64,000 nt of DNA, taken from the NCBI GenBank assembly GCA_027886185.1, contig WOAB01000583.1, positions 1,550,001-1,614,000 of the forward strand, written 5' to 3'. Shown here one piece after another: positions 44,034-55,212 of the stretch (position 1 is its first letter; each line of letters starts with the position of its first letter). The position numbers and the translations under genes are program-made. Origin of the DNA: Rheum nobile (Eukaryota; Streptophyta; Magnoliopsida; Caryophyllales; Polygonaceae). A model generated the notes under the pieces. It had not been told where the DNA came from. It did no database searches and saw nothing but the letters and a program-made list of their open reading frames with translations.

Positions 44034-45151
44034 TGTTAGGAAACGGAACTCTGGAACTTCGGTTCCCCTGAGAGTTCATTTCCTCAGTTTCTCTACTTTT
44101 GAAGATGACAAATATTTTGTTACTAATGTTTTATCTCAAAGATGTGTGTTAAGGAACCACAGGACAATTGTCGAAACCTTGTAAGCCAAACAAGACAAAA
44201 GAACCAAGCAGCAAGCCAAAGGAACCCAGGTGTGCCCAGAAACGCAACACGTGAGTTTGATTTTCCCGAGAAATCTGGGAACACTAAACCTCGGACAAAA
44301 GGAAGTGAAAGCGACTTGAGAGAAGCTTCCAAAAGCCTGCCACCATCCAAGAGCAAGACTCCAAGATGCCTAGAACACATAACCTCGAACAGAGAAAGGT
44401 GACAGCGACATGTCATGGAACCTGTCACTATCCAGAGGACAGTTCCAAAGTGCCCATCGTGTTGAACCTCGGAAGAAGGAAGTTGGAGAACGACTTGGCT
44501 GAAGCAGTTGACCACCCAATAAGGATTCTGAGTTGCCTAGGCTGTTGGTACATGTCAAGACAGCGTGGATCAAGGATCACCACACATCCTAGGGCAAGCT
44601 CGATCTGTGGGAACCAAGAGAAGATCAAACCTCAAAAATCCACTATAAAAGGAAGACAAGTTCAGAGGTTATCCTAAAAGTATTCACAATAGAATCACAC
44701 TCCATAGCAAACATCAAAGTGTGAAGCTTCAAACCAGATCATCAACGCAAACTGAGATCAAGAGGAACCAGTCAAGGAATCGAAGAGCTGAGTGCTAGTT
44801 CCTGTGACTGTAAGTGAGATAGTTCCTAGGTGTTAAGATCTGTTTCTTGGATTGATTATTGATTGTGTTAAGTTATCTAGGATTACCTAACTGTGTGTAA
44901 GGTAAAGAAACTGTGTGTTTGTTCCTAGGATAAGCTGTAACCAAAAGAGATAAGAAATCAAGAAGTAGACCTTGAAATCCTTTCGAAAGAAAGGTAGTGG
45001 TTTTTATCCTAGATTGCTAGTTGGCAATCGAAGGTTTCCACTATAAGGAACTTGTTCATTTATGCTTGCTTGTTTAAATTCCGCTGCGAAGGGAACTGAG
45101 AATTGCTATTCTTAGTTCTTTAGTTATTTGTCTAACAATCTCGATCCTACA
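44034..45151 (+). repeat. 3' LTR of the SIRE element
   Basis: 1118 bp, near-identical to the 5' LTR with few substitutions, so this insertion is young within the nest. Confidence 0.93.
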
Positions 45152-45155
45152 AATT

Positions 45156-46321
45156 TGATCAGTGCTACTTTGTAGGGTTTAACTAGGAGTTGTTACCGGT
45201 GTTTTGGGCATCATTTGGAGATGTTTAGAGCACAACTATGGAGAATGGAGTTGAGAAGTAGAAGTGTAGATATGGTGGTTTGGAGAAGCTTAAACGAAGA
45301 CATTAAGAAGATGGGAAGAGAACCACTTGTGAAGACCGAGGAGAGGACGAAGTTAGAAGAGAAGAGGAGCAGCAGAGTCCAAACCGCACCGCGATCGCGG
45401 GCGAGCAGTAGGCCTGGTCGCGGATAAGTCGAGAGAAAATGATCAGAAACGGAATTTTCCGCGACCGCGGAAATTCATCCGCGATCGCGGAATCGTGCAT
45501 CAGTGTGCCGCGGCGGGAGTTCATCCGAAGTTCACGTTTATATTATTTCCCTTTTATTTTATTTTATTTATTTCGTTTGCATTATTTTAGTTTCCTTTTA
45601 AGATTAGACTTGTTATCTTTTTAGCATTAGGTTTGGTTTTTAGGTTATTTAACCTAATTTCCATAGCAGCCTTTTCATTATTCAGTTTTCATTCTACGTA
45701 TTATTTTCCTTCAGAGTTTGTGACTTCGAAGATTATGAGGAGCTAAGCACCCTTTGCTTAGTCCAACAATTGAAGCCTTGGTTTGAATTTCATTATGAGA
45801 TTATTCATTTACTCTATCCTTGAATGTTATTGATTCTCTTATGCTTCATTCCATTGAGTTATATTAATTTCTCTAGATTAGCTACCTAGTTTTATTGGTA
45901 TTATTCATACTACAGGATTAGGGTTTTGAACTCTATTGGTTGATCTAGTTCATCAATTGTTGTGATTAGTATTATTAATATTGATTTCCATAGCATGACA
46001 AACTAGTTGAGATTGATATTATCTATAGTGCTAGTTTCTCTAATCTGGTCATCTTGTTGAGATTAATATTGTTCATCCCTAATTCAGAGTAGCAACCACG
46101 ATTTACTGGAATGAGTTGTGAATGTTTATTGTGAAGAGAATTGATTGCATGTCGAGTACTGACGAGTTGTTAAGTATTGCATGAGCCTATCTATTCCTGA
46201 GTATACTGCTGCTGTTAGATTTATCTTGATAGTTTCTTGATTGTTTAATAGTTAGAGTTATCAGGACTAGTTAGACTGGTAACTATTTTAGAAAAGGGAT
46301 TAGGACATTCATGAGGATTGA
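45156..46321 (+). repeat. 3' LTR of Athila-A, first large piece
   Basis: Continues TGATCAGTGCTACTTTGTAG after the SIRE TSD and aligns with 31621 onward. It is interrupted by Athila-C after ATTGA (46317-46321) and continues at 60223. Confidence 0.9.
45458..45491. repeat. Intact palindrome pair in the Athila-A 3' LTR
   Basis: TCCGCGACCGCGGA, AATTCA, TCCGCGATCGCGGA: 14 + 6 + 14 bp. A related GC motif, CCGCGATCGCGG, lies at about 45387. Confidence 0.9.
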
Positions 46322-47560
46322 TGATAAGTGCCATTTCAGGCACCTTAACTAGTGATTATTGACGTGATTTAGATGGAGTTTTGGTGTAGATTTAGGCTAA
46401 GTCTGTAATCTAGAAGAAGAGTTGAGAAGTGAAGATATCATAGGATTTACAGCTTAGTGGAGAAGATAGAAGATGAAGGCTTGAAGAAGCTGGACTTGCC
46501 GCCCCGCGCCACAAGCCACCGCGACCCGGCGTTGGATCTCAGAGAAGGCAGCACAAGCGAAGCCACTGCCCCGCGGTGGAACTCACCGCCCCCGCGGTGG
46601 AGGTCGACGCCTCGCGGCCAGCGATTATTTGTTTCTGATTTTAGCATTTTCAGATATTATATTTGCTATTATTTTAATTCCTTATTTTGTTTGCTAGGTT
46701 AATTTTCTAAAACCTATTTAAGAATCTTTTCTAGTTTTGAGAAAGGGGTTCGGTCCTCTCTTTTATTCATTCCACTTCTAGGGTTTGAACGAATGGGGAG
46801 CTAAACACCTTTGTTTCGCTAGACAATTGAAGCACTGCAATGAATTGGTTGTGAGATTTCTATTCCTCGTTCTATATCTTATAAAGTTGGTTTAATTCTC
46901 TTGAGCATATTGTCTATCGATTTGTGTTGATTCTTCTAGCGTAGCTAACTAGGTTTTTCGACATCTATCATAGTGCTAGGATTTGCATATAGGGATTCCG
47001 AGTACATATCTAGTGGCAAACACGATTGTTGCGTATAGGGGTTCCGAGCGTGCAATCGTGAGTGAGAATTATTTGCATGCTAAGTAGTAGGGTGTCCTTC
47101 TATTTGCATGTATCATATATCCTTGTGTGCATTGCTATTGCTGTGTTAGTGGTAAAGTATGCCGACAACTGTGAGAATCGGTGGTACTTTACCAGTGACA
47201 TAGTAATAAGTCTATCGACAACTGTGAGAATCGATAGTACTTAAGATCAGGGTGGGAACAACCATAAGATTGTAAAAAGAACTTGGAACGATAGTTTTCA
47301 GTGATCAACCTATTTCATCTGCTGTGTGGATATTTGTCTAGTGGAATACTTTTCCTCATCATATTTCTTCTTCTGTTAAATCTTGCGTCTTTGTTACTTT
47401 GCAATTACTCTAAAACCCCCCTGTTACTTGTCAGTCACACGTTATTGCATACAGATAACCGACTCCCTGTGGGATCGACCCTGACTTGTTTGCTATACTC
47501 TTTAGTAGGTGAATTATGATTTCTTTGACAGGAAAACGACACCGGTTTCCGGCCTTGTCA
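46322..47560 (+). repeat. 5' LTR of Athila-C
   Basis: 1239 bp, TGATAAGTGCC...CGGCCTTGTCA. Palindromes at 46564-46617. The phrase CGACAACTGTGAGAATCG is repeated about 50 bp apart near 47162 and 47215. U5 motif at 47469. Confidence 0.92.
46564..46617. repeat. Palindrome array in the Athila-C 5' LTR
   Basis: CACTGCCCCGCGGTG at 46564, CACCGCCCCCGCGGTG at 46584 and a CGACGCCTCGCGG half-site at 46605. The first two are 20 bp apart and the third follows after 21 bp. Confidence 0.85.
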
Positions 47561-47562
47561 AA

Positions 47563-47582
47563 TTTGGCGCCGTTGCCGGGGA
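47563..47582 (+). other. Primer binding site of Athila-C (tRNA-Asp)
   Basis: TTTGGCGCCGTTGCCGGGGA, a full match to the complement of the tRNA-Asp 3' end as known for Athila elements. Confidence 0.85.
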
Positions 47583-47636
47583 GTCAAATACTCTGTTTGT
47601 GATTATTTGTGATTGACTGTGGTGTGGATCTATCTT

Positions 47637-49120
47637 ACGGTCCGCACCTTTGCTACTGATTTGCTACTTGTTGAAGTTGATACAGAGACAGGTACGAATG
47701 GCTCAGACACTCCGACAGTTGACTGTGCCAGATCTGTTACAGCAGCCATTGGCTGTAATCATTCCACCCCTTGCTGATGGTGTGACGTTTGAGCTCAAAA
47801 CAAGAGTGATACGGTTGCTCCCGAGATATTATGGACGAAGTGGAGAAGACCCTATTGTTCATTTGGGTAAATTCCACAACGTCATTATGAGCATCAAACC
47901 AGCCGACGTCACTGAGGATCAGATTAAAATGAGAGCCTTCGGGTTCACTCTTAAAGACGATGCTGAGGACTGGTATTATCATCTGTCTGGCGGAAGCATA
48001 GATTCATGGGCTAAGCTACATAAAGCTTTCCTCGCGCGTTACTTTCCAGCCAAGATGGAGAATACCTTGAAAAGGGCGATTGCCAGCATTGAACAAGGAG
48101 AGGAGGAACCCTTTACGACTATTGTGAGCGGTTCGAACGACTCTGTTCTAGTTGCCCGTTCCATGGTTTTGACAAGAAAGCTCTGGTACTCTATGTTTAC
48201 AACGGGCTGCTGGATGATGAAAGAAGAATTATAGATGCTACTTGTGGTGGTAGTATCCTGAATATGACTCCTGATGCAGCCATGACTAAACTTCATGATA
48301 TGGCCGAGAGCACAAGGGATTTTGATGAAGCTCCAAGGTTTAAAGAAGTTACTGCTGTCATCTCTAATGATTCACATTTATTACAGGAAATTGCTTCATT
48401 GAAGGAGGTTATTGTGAAAATGAGTAAAACAGAAGCCCCTCAACAGCAAAATGTCTGTGGAATTTGCGTTGACCCATTTCACAACACCAGTGCTTGTCCC
48501 CAACTTCAGGATGTCACCACTGCTGAGGTGTATGCTGCTGGAGGTTACGGGCCTATTAGACCTCGACTTGATCAACAATAGTTACAACCACCGTCACAAC
48601 CTCACCGTGATGAGCCACCAACTGCTCCCCAAACTCATAGTTCCCCTTCGACTGACGACATGCTCAAGACCTTAACAAAGCACTTCGCAACTCATGTACA
48701 AACAACTGAGGCCAACATCGAGAGCATGAGGGCACAAATGGGTCAGTTGACAGATGTGGTAACCAGATTGGACAAAAGGGTTGCAGACGAAAGTGTAAAT
48801 GCGGTTACCCTCCGAAGTGGCAAGAAGTTGCAAGTCGCTCCTACTGATGAGAAGGACAACAGGATTGGAATTGACGATGGGCATAACCCACCGCCCCGCG
48901 GTCCCCATTACCGCGACCCGGCGACTTGTAGCCAGTATGAATCTGGAGGATTCACCACCCCGCGGTGATGCTCACCGCGACCCGGCGTCATATTTACTTG
49001 AGAACCAGGAAAGCTCGCCGCAGCCCGCGGCGACAACACCGCCCCGCGGCAACATCTCTGGTGTCACACTTTGCTCTGTAGACACTTCTGACTCCTCTCC
49101 TCACATAACTAAGGACATCT
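47637..49120 (+). pseudogene. Athila-C gag, start codon lost and frames broken
   Basis: At the position of the gag ATG in Athila-A and Athila-B, Athila-C has ACG (47637). Gag core: MAQTLRQLTVPDLLQQPL, DDAEDWYYHLSGGSIDSW, ARYFPAKMENTLKRAI. A frameshift lies near 48110 and a TAG near 48579. After the finger-like CGICVDPFHNTSAC comes the linker (MRAQMGQLTDVVTRLDKRV, then VNAVTLRSGKKLQVAP) and palindromes at 48889-49052. Protease, RT and RNase H are missing: the linker passes directly (around 49090-49125) into the sequence just before integrase (RPWYADIVNYLV). Confidence 0.82.
48889..49052. repeat. Palindrome pairs in the Athila-C gag linker
   Basis: Pairs at 48889/48909 (20 bp), 48953/48973 (20 bp) and 49017/49038 (21 bp). 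The units are CACCGCCCCGCGGT-like, alternating with CACCGCGACCCGGCG-like. Confidence 0.85.
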
Positions 49121-50439
49121 TCGGAATCCGTTCTTTCAGACCGTGGTACGCAGATATCGTAAACTATTTGGTCTGAGAGGAACTACCCCCGGATTACACC
49201 AGAGCTCAAAAGTCGAAGGTACGAAGAGAGGCCCGTCACTATGTTTGGGATGATCCCTACCTTTGGAAGCATTGTGTCGATCAAGTAGTATGCCGGTGTC
49301 TTCCGGACAATGAGGTACAATATGTCCTTAACTTCTGTCATTCTGAAGCATATGGGGGTCATTTTGGAGCAAATAGGACGGCTAGGAAGGTATTGGAGGC
49401 AGGATTTTATTGGCCACACATCTTTCGGGATGCTTACGCCTTTTGCAAATCCTGTGACCGATGCCAAAGGGTTGGAAATATCACCAGAAGGAATGAAATG
49501 CCACAATCATCATTAATCTTTTGTGAGGTCTTTGATGTTTGGGGTATGGACTTTATGGGACCATTTCCTAGCTCTCATGGGAATCTTTATATATTGCTTG
49601 CGGTGGACTACGTTTCCAAGTGGGTGAAAGCGAAGGCCACCAGGACTGATGATTCTAAAGTTGTGGCAGGTTTTCTTAAGGAGAACATTCTCTCGAGATT
49701 TGGGATACCCAAAGCTTTAATTAGTGACAGAGGTACCCATTTATGCAACAAGACAGTGACTGCCCTGCTGAAGAAGTATCACGTAACCCAGAGAATCTCC
49801 ACGGCCTATCACCCTCAAACTAATGGGTGGGCCGAGAACTCCAACAGAGTGATTAAATCTATCCTGGAGAAAACGGTTGCAGCTAATCGGAAGGATTGGA
49901 GCACCAAACTCAATGATGCACTGTGGGCATACCGCACAGCTTTCAAAACTCCAATAGGAATGTCTCCTTTTCGGTTAGTTTTTGGAAAATCTTGCCACCT
50001 CCCTGTAGAGCTTGAGCATAAAGCATGGTGGGCAATAAAGAAATGCAACATGCAACTGGATGAAGTGGGAGATTTCTGGAAGCTACAGCTGCAAGAGCTC
50101 GAGGAGTTGCACCTTGAGGCGTATGAGAACTCGGTCAGCTATAAGGCGAAGACCAAGCAGTGGCATGACAAGCAAATTCTGAGAAAGGATTTTAAGCCAG
50201 GGGATAAGGTCCTCCTTTTTCAATCTCGGCTTAAGCTCTTTGCTGGGAAACTGAGATCCAAGTGGACATGCCCTTATGAAATTGCTGAAGTACACCCCCA
50301 TGGCGCCATCGGATTGATTAACCCCAAGACTTATAACATTTTCAATGTGAACGGCCACAGATTGAAACCTTATTATGAAGGCTTTGACCCGACCCATGTT
50401 GATGCGGTAAGTTTTGAGGCCCCTGAAGCTGAACCCTGA
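49120..50439 (+). pseudogene. Athila-C integrase, open after one stop
   Basis: The frame enters at FRPWYADIVNYLV, meets a TGA at 49174, then stays open for 421 codons to the TGA at 50437. H-H-C-C finger: HSEAYGGHFGANRT ... CKSCDRCQRVG. Catalytic set: WGMDFMGPF, ISDRGTHLC and GWAENSNRVIKS. The C-terminal DNA-binding region follows (KPGDKVLLFQSRLKLFAGKL, then NGHRLKPYYEG). It lacks its own start and the upstream pol domains, so it cannot be made as a normal Pol product, but all three acidic residues are kept. Confidence 0.88.
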
Positions 50440-50484
50440 TAGGCCACAGCCTGCGTCGAGCCAACAACGTTAACCAAGGCGCTG

Positions 50485-50502
50485 CTCGGGAGGCAACCCG
50501 AG
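50485..50502 (+). ncRNA. Post-pol hairpin CTCGGG-AGGCAA-CCCGAG (Athila-C)
   Basis: Perfect 6-bp stem and AGGCAA loop, starting 46 nt after the integrase stop. The same element lies at 35757-35773 in Athila-A. I recall TTGGG-AGGCAA-CCCAA forms from Athila-like elements of other plants, which would be compensatory, but this is from memory. Confidence 0.5.
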
Positions 50503-50649
50503 GTATTTCCCTTTCTCTTTCCCTCTTATTTTGATTTCTTCTCCCCCTAGGCTTTTCCGTAGTTTCTTTTGCTTTGTTTCGTTCGCCTGCTGCTAACGTT
50601 TCAGGTACGAAAGTAAATGGAGGCGAGTTTAACTCCCCAGGAACCTCAC

Positions 50650-50704
50650 GACCGCCCCACGGCACACTTCACCACCCCGCGGTGAACCCCGCCGCCCCGC
50701 GGTG
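50650..50704. repeat. Three-unit palindrome array after Athila-C pol
   Basis: GACCGCCCCACGGCA at 50650, CACCACCCCGCGGTG at 50670 and CGCCGCCCCGCGGTG at 50690: exactly 20 bp between each. Confidence 0.88.
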
Positions 50705-51157
50705 AAGCCTGGGTAATTTCACTCAATCCCGATTTTAAAAAAAAAAAAACTGTTTTGTTTTCAAAAAAAAAAAATATTTTCCAAGTTGGATACGAAGGAT
50801 TTGACGGTGTCACTTGGATCGCCCCGCGGTCCGGTACCTGTATTTACGTCCATTACCCATTAAACAGTCCCGCCAGACCCTAATCCCCTCATTCTTTTTC
50901 CTCCATTCTCTCTCCCTCTGTCGCACTCTCCTTTTCCCCCTCAAACCCCCAACTCTCCCTTGTTCTAAGCCTTGGTAGTGGAAGATACTTGACCCCAATT
51001 TCCCGTTCCCATTCCCGTACCACCACATTGCATCCGTCCGACCACCCCATGGTGTTTATTAGTAGCAGGGAGGCGTTTTGAAGTTTTGGATGTGTGATTG
51101 GAGGAAGTTGAGTGTTGTTAGGCTCATCGGAGGCTGAGGGAGAAGTGTCGAACAGTG

Positions 51158-51327
51158 GCCGCCTCGCGTTGGAATAGCACCGCCTCGCGCGAGTCGTGGT
51201 TTTTAATTTGGAGAAGACGGTGAACAGTACCGCCCCGCGGTAGCCCCACCGCGGCCCGACGATACCTTTCAGTGGAAGTACCTGGCCTTCATCGCCGCCC
51301 CGTGGTGATTTATACCGCCCTGCGGTG
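51158..51327. repeat. Further palindrome pairs upstream of the Athila ORF
   Basis: Pairs at 51158/51178 (20 bp), 51229/51247 (18 bp) and 51293/51313 (20 bp), with units such as TACCGCCCCGCGGTA. Confidence 0.8.
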
Positions 51328-51396
51328 ACCCCGTCTTTGGTTTGTAAGTCCTCTTTGCCTAGCTCTTTAACCCCAACGTATTCAATTACTTTCATT

Positions 51397-52625
51397 ATGC
51401 CGAGAGCTAGGAAGGTTGGCATGACTATAGAGGAGAATAGGGTATATGATGTGGTTGCGGCGAGACCTGTGCACCCACCTCGCTTCTTTGATAGAGGAGC
51501 TTTGGCTGAATTGGGTTTGTTAGAGATGGTCCAACTGTGCTTGGATAGGATGGGATTGGGTGGCTTCCTGGCCAAATGTGCCCCTGCTTTCCCCGAACTC
51601 TGCTACCAGTTTATTGCCACTGTATCAAATTGCCATGCGAGACGCACCATTGATGGTGAAGAGCGTAAATTCCTGACGGGTATAAAATTTAAGTATGAGG
51701 GACGGGCGTACGAAATGCTAGTGGAAGAAATCCAGGAATTATTGGGAGTGTCGAGACCGCCCACTGCTGGGTGGAAGAAGGGTCCCAACGAGGCGGACAT
51801 TAGAGAATTCTGGACTACCGCTACGGGCATGTCCACTTATCAAAAGGGGAAGGAAACCAGTAACAAGTTCGTGCACCCTTGTCTACGGTTAGTTTATACA
51901 TTGCTAATGCGGTCCTTTTGTGGAAGTATGGAGGATAGGAAGATCTCCCTGCAGCGCCTTGGTTTATTCTCCCCGATGATTGACCCTTTGGATGAGGAAA
52001 CTCCTGGTTGGGTTATGGTGTGGTTACACGAGATGAAGAAGATCCGCGAGGGAAAGGCGCGAGATATTGTTCAGGGCGGCCTGATCACCTTGGTTGTTAC
52101 GGCCAGGATTTAGACAGACACTATTCCTCAGCCGATCATGCCTGTTCGCTACGACATCCCATGTCTGCGACGGTGTGGTATGCTGAACAATTCCCGGAGC
52201 AGCTCCTATGGTGTTCCTATGGAGGTCACGTGCTACGTCTCCCTTGCCCCTTTGCCTACCCGCGGGACTTCACAGGATGGTTCATTCCGTCTGACGCTGA
52301 GGTTATCCCTTCCGACACTGAGGATGAGCCCCAGGCCGTTATTCCTGCTATTATGGATTTTGATCCCCCTGCGTCTGTTGTTGCTTCTGCCTCTACATCA
52401 ACTTCTGAGATTCCTTGGGATGAGATGTTTGCTCGTTTTGATGCTTTCACACTGCGTCAACACGCTGCGAACGAGGAGATGCTGACTCGTCTGCAGACTT
52501 TACAGGCCGACATTGCGCGAGATATCACGAGCCAGTTGAGTTCAGCTGAGGCATTCATGCAGGAGCAATACTTTGGGAGGCATCAACCTCCGCCGGGCTA
52601 TCCATCGTATCCACCTTTTCAGTGA
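51397..52625 (+). pseudogene. Athila-type extra ORF (ATHILA ORF-1-like, env position), frameshifted
   Basis: The ATG at 51397 starts MPRARKVGMTIEENRVYD. The first 238 codons are open (stop TAG at 52111). They show the layout of the plant 'ATHILA ORF-1'/putative plant transposon family: RFFDRGALAELGLLEMVQL, PAFPELCYQFIATVS, FKYEGRAYEMLVEEIQELLG, FWTTATGMSTYQKGKETSNK, FVHPCLRLVYTLLMRSFCG. A frameshift at about 52110-52170 moves the frame to WYAEQFPEQLLW...PRDFTGWFIPSD and a coiled C-terminus ending at 52625. The role is unknown. It sits where Athila/Calypso elements carry an env-like gene, but no signal peptide or membrane segment is visible. Confidence 0.65.
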
Positions 52626-52893
52626 GTTTATGTTCTTCCTCCCCTATTTCGTTTTGTCTTCCTCTCTACATTGAGGACAATGTGTGTTTCAAGTGTGGGG
52701 AGGGATTTAGACTTGCTACTTATCATAGTTAGTGTACAGTTTTTGTTTATGCATTTCGTATTTGCATTTCAGATTCGAGCAGTTCAGTTTTATATTCAAA
52801 AAAAAAAAGTGAAAAAGGCAACCAAAATCCTGGGATGGGCCGAAAACCCGAAAGGGCGGTTCAGGTAAAAAGCAGGTAGTCCGACTGGTATAG
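52626..52893 (+). other. Athila-C 3' UTR, left part
   Basis: Contains a PPT-like block (CATTGAGGACAATG, then TTTCAAGTGTGGGGAGGG, 52666-52700) and hairpin H1 (52839-52860). Interrupted by Tekay-B after TATAG. Confidence 0.75.
52839..52860 (+). ncRNA. GAAA-loop hairpin H1 of Athila-C
   Basis: GCCG-AAAA-CCC-GAAA-GGG-CGGT. The basal stem differs from Athila-A H1 (GTCG/CGGC) at two pairs but stays pairable if G-U is allowed. Confidence 0.5.
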
Positions 52894-55212
52894 TGTAATA
52901 CCCCCAAATTTAACCCTATTTGAAAGCGTTACTGCCGATGACCCCGGACGTAAACCCCGAAGTCACCCCAGGCTTTTCCGACGTCATAACTGACTTAAAA
53001 CATAGTTACAATACTAAAATCATAACTTTTATTAAACCACATGGTCGCGGAATTACACGATTCCAAAAACGACCCAATTAATCAGAAATACAACAGCGAA
53101 AGTCTTTAACAAAATACAAAATAGCACAGCGGAAATCTTTTAAATACAAAGCGACAAAACAACTTGTCGAAAACACCGTTCATCTTCATAGTCGTTCTAG
53201 CCTTCTCGGATCTTCAACACACCTGATGTGCCGAATCGAACGGATGACACCAGCCAACCATGCAAGGAATATAACGGTTGGTCAGTCTAATGAAAGACTA
53301 CGCAAGGGTACAAAGCAGAGTGGTTCGAAGCAGTCGTATTAGGTTAGACTCATCGTTCCTCGAATAATAACCGAGTACGCTAGTCAACCATCATACTCCT
53401 ACTAGAATAACAAAAGGTATGCACAAGAGAAGATTCTGGAGATCGAGTCTCACAGCAATCAATCCCAAAAGAAGACTCCAAAGAAATGAGCCTTATAGGA
53501 AACATGACAAATGTTGGGGAAACATAACCAAACACACACAACCACATCACACAAGTATCGCATACGAGCGATCTACAACTACGACGAGCTTTTCCTAGCT
53601 GCACTAGTGCCTAGCTGCACTACTCGCCAACCATTTTAAATAAGTGCTTACTCATACGGCACTTTATATTATGGTCAAGGCATTTTAATTATGTGCGTTA
53701 TTCATTGCACGTATCTTATTAAATGTCATCACACACACACATCACATTAAGCTTTTAACATACATGTCCCGCCACTCGCGAAACACATATCGAACCGGGT
53801 TGTGACACCTGCAGAGTGCACCACTTCTTACACCACTCGAGTGTAGAAGTCAGTCAATGACTTTACAAATTTATTATAAAGAGACGACATGACCTCTCAT
53901 CCATTGTCCCTACGAATACTCGTTCTGACTAAACAGTCAAACACACAACAATTCATATACAGGACCATCACGGCCCAACCTGCACAAACATCTATATCTT
54001 TGCCCACCTGGCAGTCATCCTAGATTTAATAATCTAAACACACACACAATAAATCACATCAAAGTCCCTTAAGGTCTTCACCTGCACAAAATCTACAATA
54101 TACTAGCGTCGGTTCTAGCAAAATATACAACCTAGTATAATATCTTCTTTTTAATCACATAACGTTATCAAACAATTCCAACATACTTAACAACAAAACT
54201 GTTGATAATTAATTGAAATATGGAATGATGAGCAAGAGCGAACCGCCACTTGTCTGAATCCGCAAAAGCTTAAGCAAAGCTTAGAGACAACAGCTCTTGG
54301 GTCCAAAACTGGAACAGATCTGGAATAAAAATCCCTAGGAAACGACCCATAACAAGATCCTAACTTAGATTCAATACACATATATATGAATCTAAAAGAA
54401 TACGAAAAGAAATCAAAGGAAACGAGCCAAGCCCAAAGCCAAACCACAAAACACACACTCGGACGCCCTCACCGCGATCGCGGCGAGTCACGGCCAGTCG
54501 CGGTTTTCGTGTGGCATGACAGCGGCGAAGCTCGACAGCTTCCATGGAGAATTTCTTACCCAAACCGATTTGTTTGCTTCGATTTGTCTATGATTCGATC
54601 TCCCAACACCTCAAAGCTTCTCACTACACTCAAGAGTACCTTCTCGACTCAAGAACCACTCGAAATCTCCCTCTCACGAAGCTCCAAAACTGCTCAACAA
54701 TGGTGAAAAATAGAGGAGAAACAGAGGAGAAAGAAGAAGGAAGAAGAAGAGAAAGAGAGCTCCGGTTCTCACCCCTTTTATAGCCCAAATCCGAGCCTCC
54801 TCATGGGAAACAAGAAGGGGACAAGGGGACAAGGCAAAAGAGCCACTTGCGAGCCCAAAAATATCTCCCCCAAGCCACTTGCGCGAGGAAGACGAAGCCA
54901 GCTCTGTTTTCAGCGAAACCGCGATCGCGGCCGGTCGCGGTGAGTCGCGGTTAATGGCCGACTTCGTTAATTCTTATCCGAACTTGGTTTGGATTAAATT
55001 TCTTAACTCTGGGTTAAATATATTCGTACATTAACGATACATTAACCCCGAAAACACCTCAACTGTATTATATAATGCTCGGAAAATTTTACAGAGCTCA
55101 GACCCCTTTTGAGAAGGTCCGAGACTCACTGAATTAAATCCGTCTAGCAAAACGGGCATAAGAAAAATTTAAAAATAATTCAAAATACCCTTAAAAATTA
55201 CGCGGTGTTACA
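52894..55212 (-). repeat. 3' LTR of Tekay-B
   Basis: 2319 bp, TGTAATACCCCC...GGTGTTACA. Palindromic arrays with 10-bp steps at 54472-54504 and 54918-54955. Confidence 0.92.
54472..54955. repeat. 10-bp phased TCGCGG arrays in the Tekay-B LTR
   Basis: TCGCGG, TCACGG and TCGCGG at 54478, 54488 and 54498, and TCGCGG at 54925, 54935 and 54945. Each array begins with the palindrome CCGCGATCGCGG. The other LTR has the same arrays (about 57842 and 58288). Confidence 0.85.

Larger units (their letters stand above)
37126..45151 (+). mobile_element. SIRE-lineage Copia element with both LTRs
   Basis: 8.0 kb, TSD AATTT (37121-37125 and 45152-45156). It has a tRNA-Met PBS, a gag remnant with coiled coil and zinc knuckle, a chimeric middle, the end of integrase, RT-RNase H, a long 3' region and the PPT. 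It inserted at the PPT/LTR junction of Athila-A. Protease and most of integrase are missing, so it is defective. Confidence 0.93.
50440..51396 (+). other. Spacer between Athila-C integrase and the Athila ORF
   Basis: Begins with the conserved hairpin (50485-50502). It then contains several GC palindrome groups (50650-50704, 51158-51191 and 51229-51327) separated by C/T-rich sequence. No coding sequence is seen on the plus strand; the long minus-strand frame here is antisense to palindromes and the next ORF. Confidence 0.7.

Noticed and set aside
50889..51575. 228-codon minus-strand ORF opposite the Athila ORF
   Set aside because: It is antisense to palindromes and to the start of the Athila ORF, whose plus-strand frame matches a known family pattern.
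53380..53604. 74-codon ORF identical at 56731-56955
   Set aside because: The two LTRs of Tekay-B; identity reflects a recent insertion, not coding constraint.
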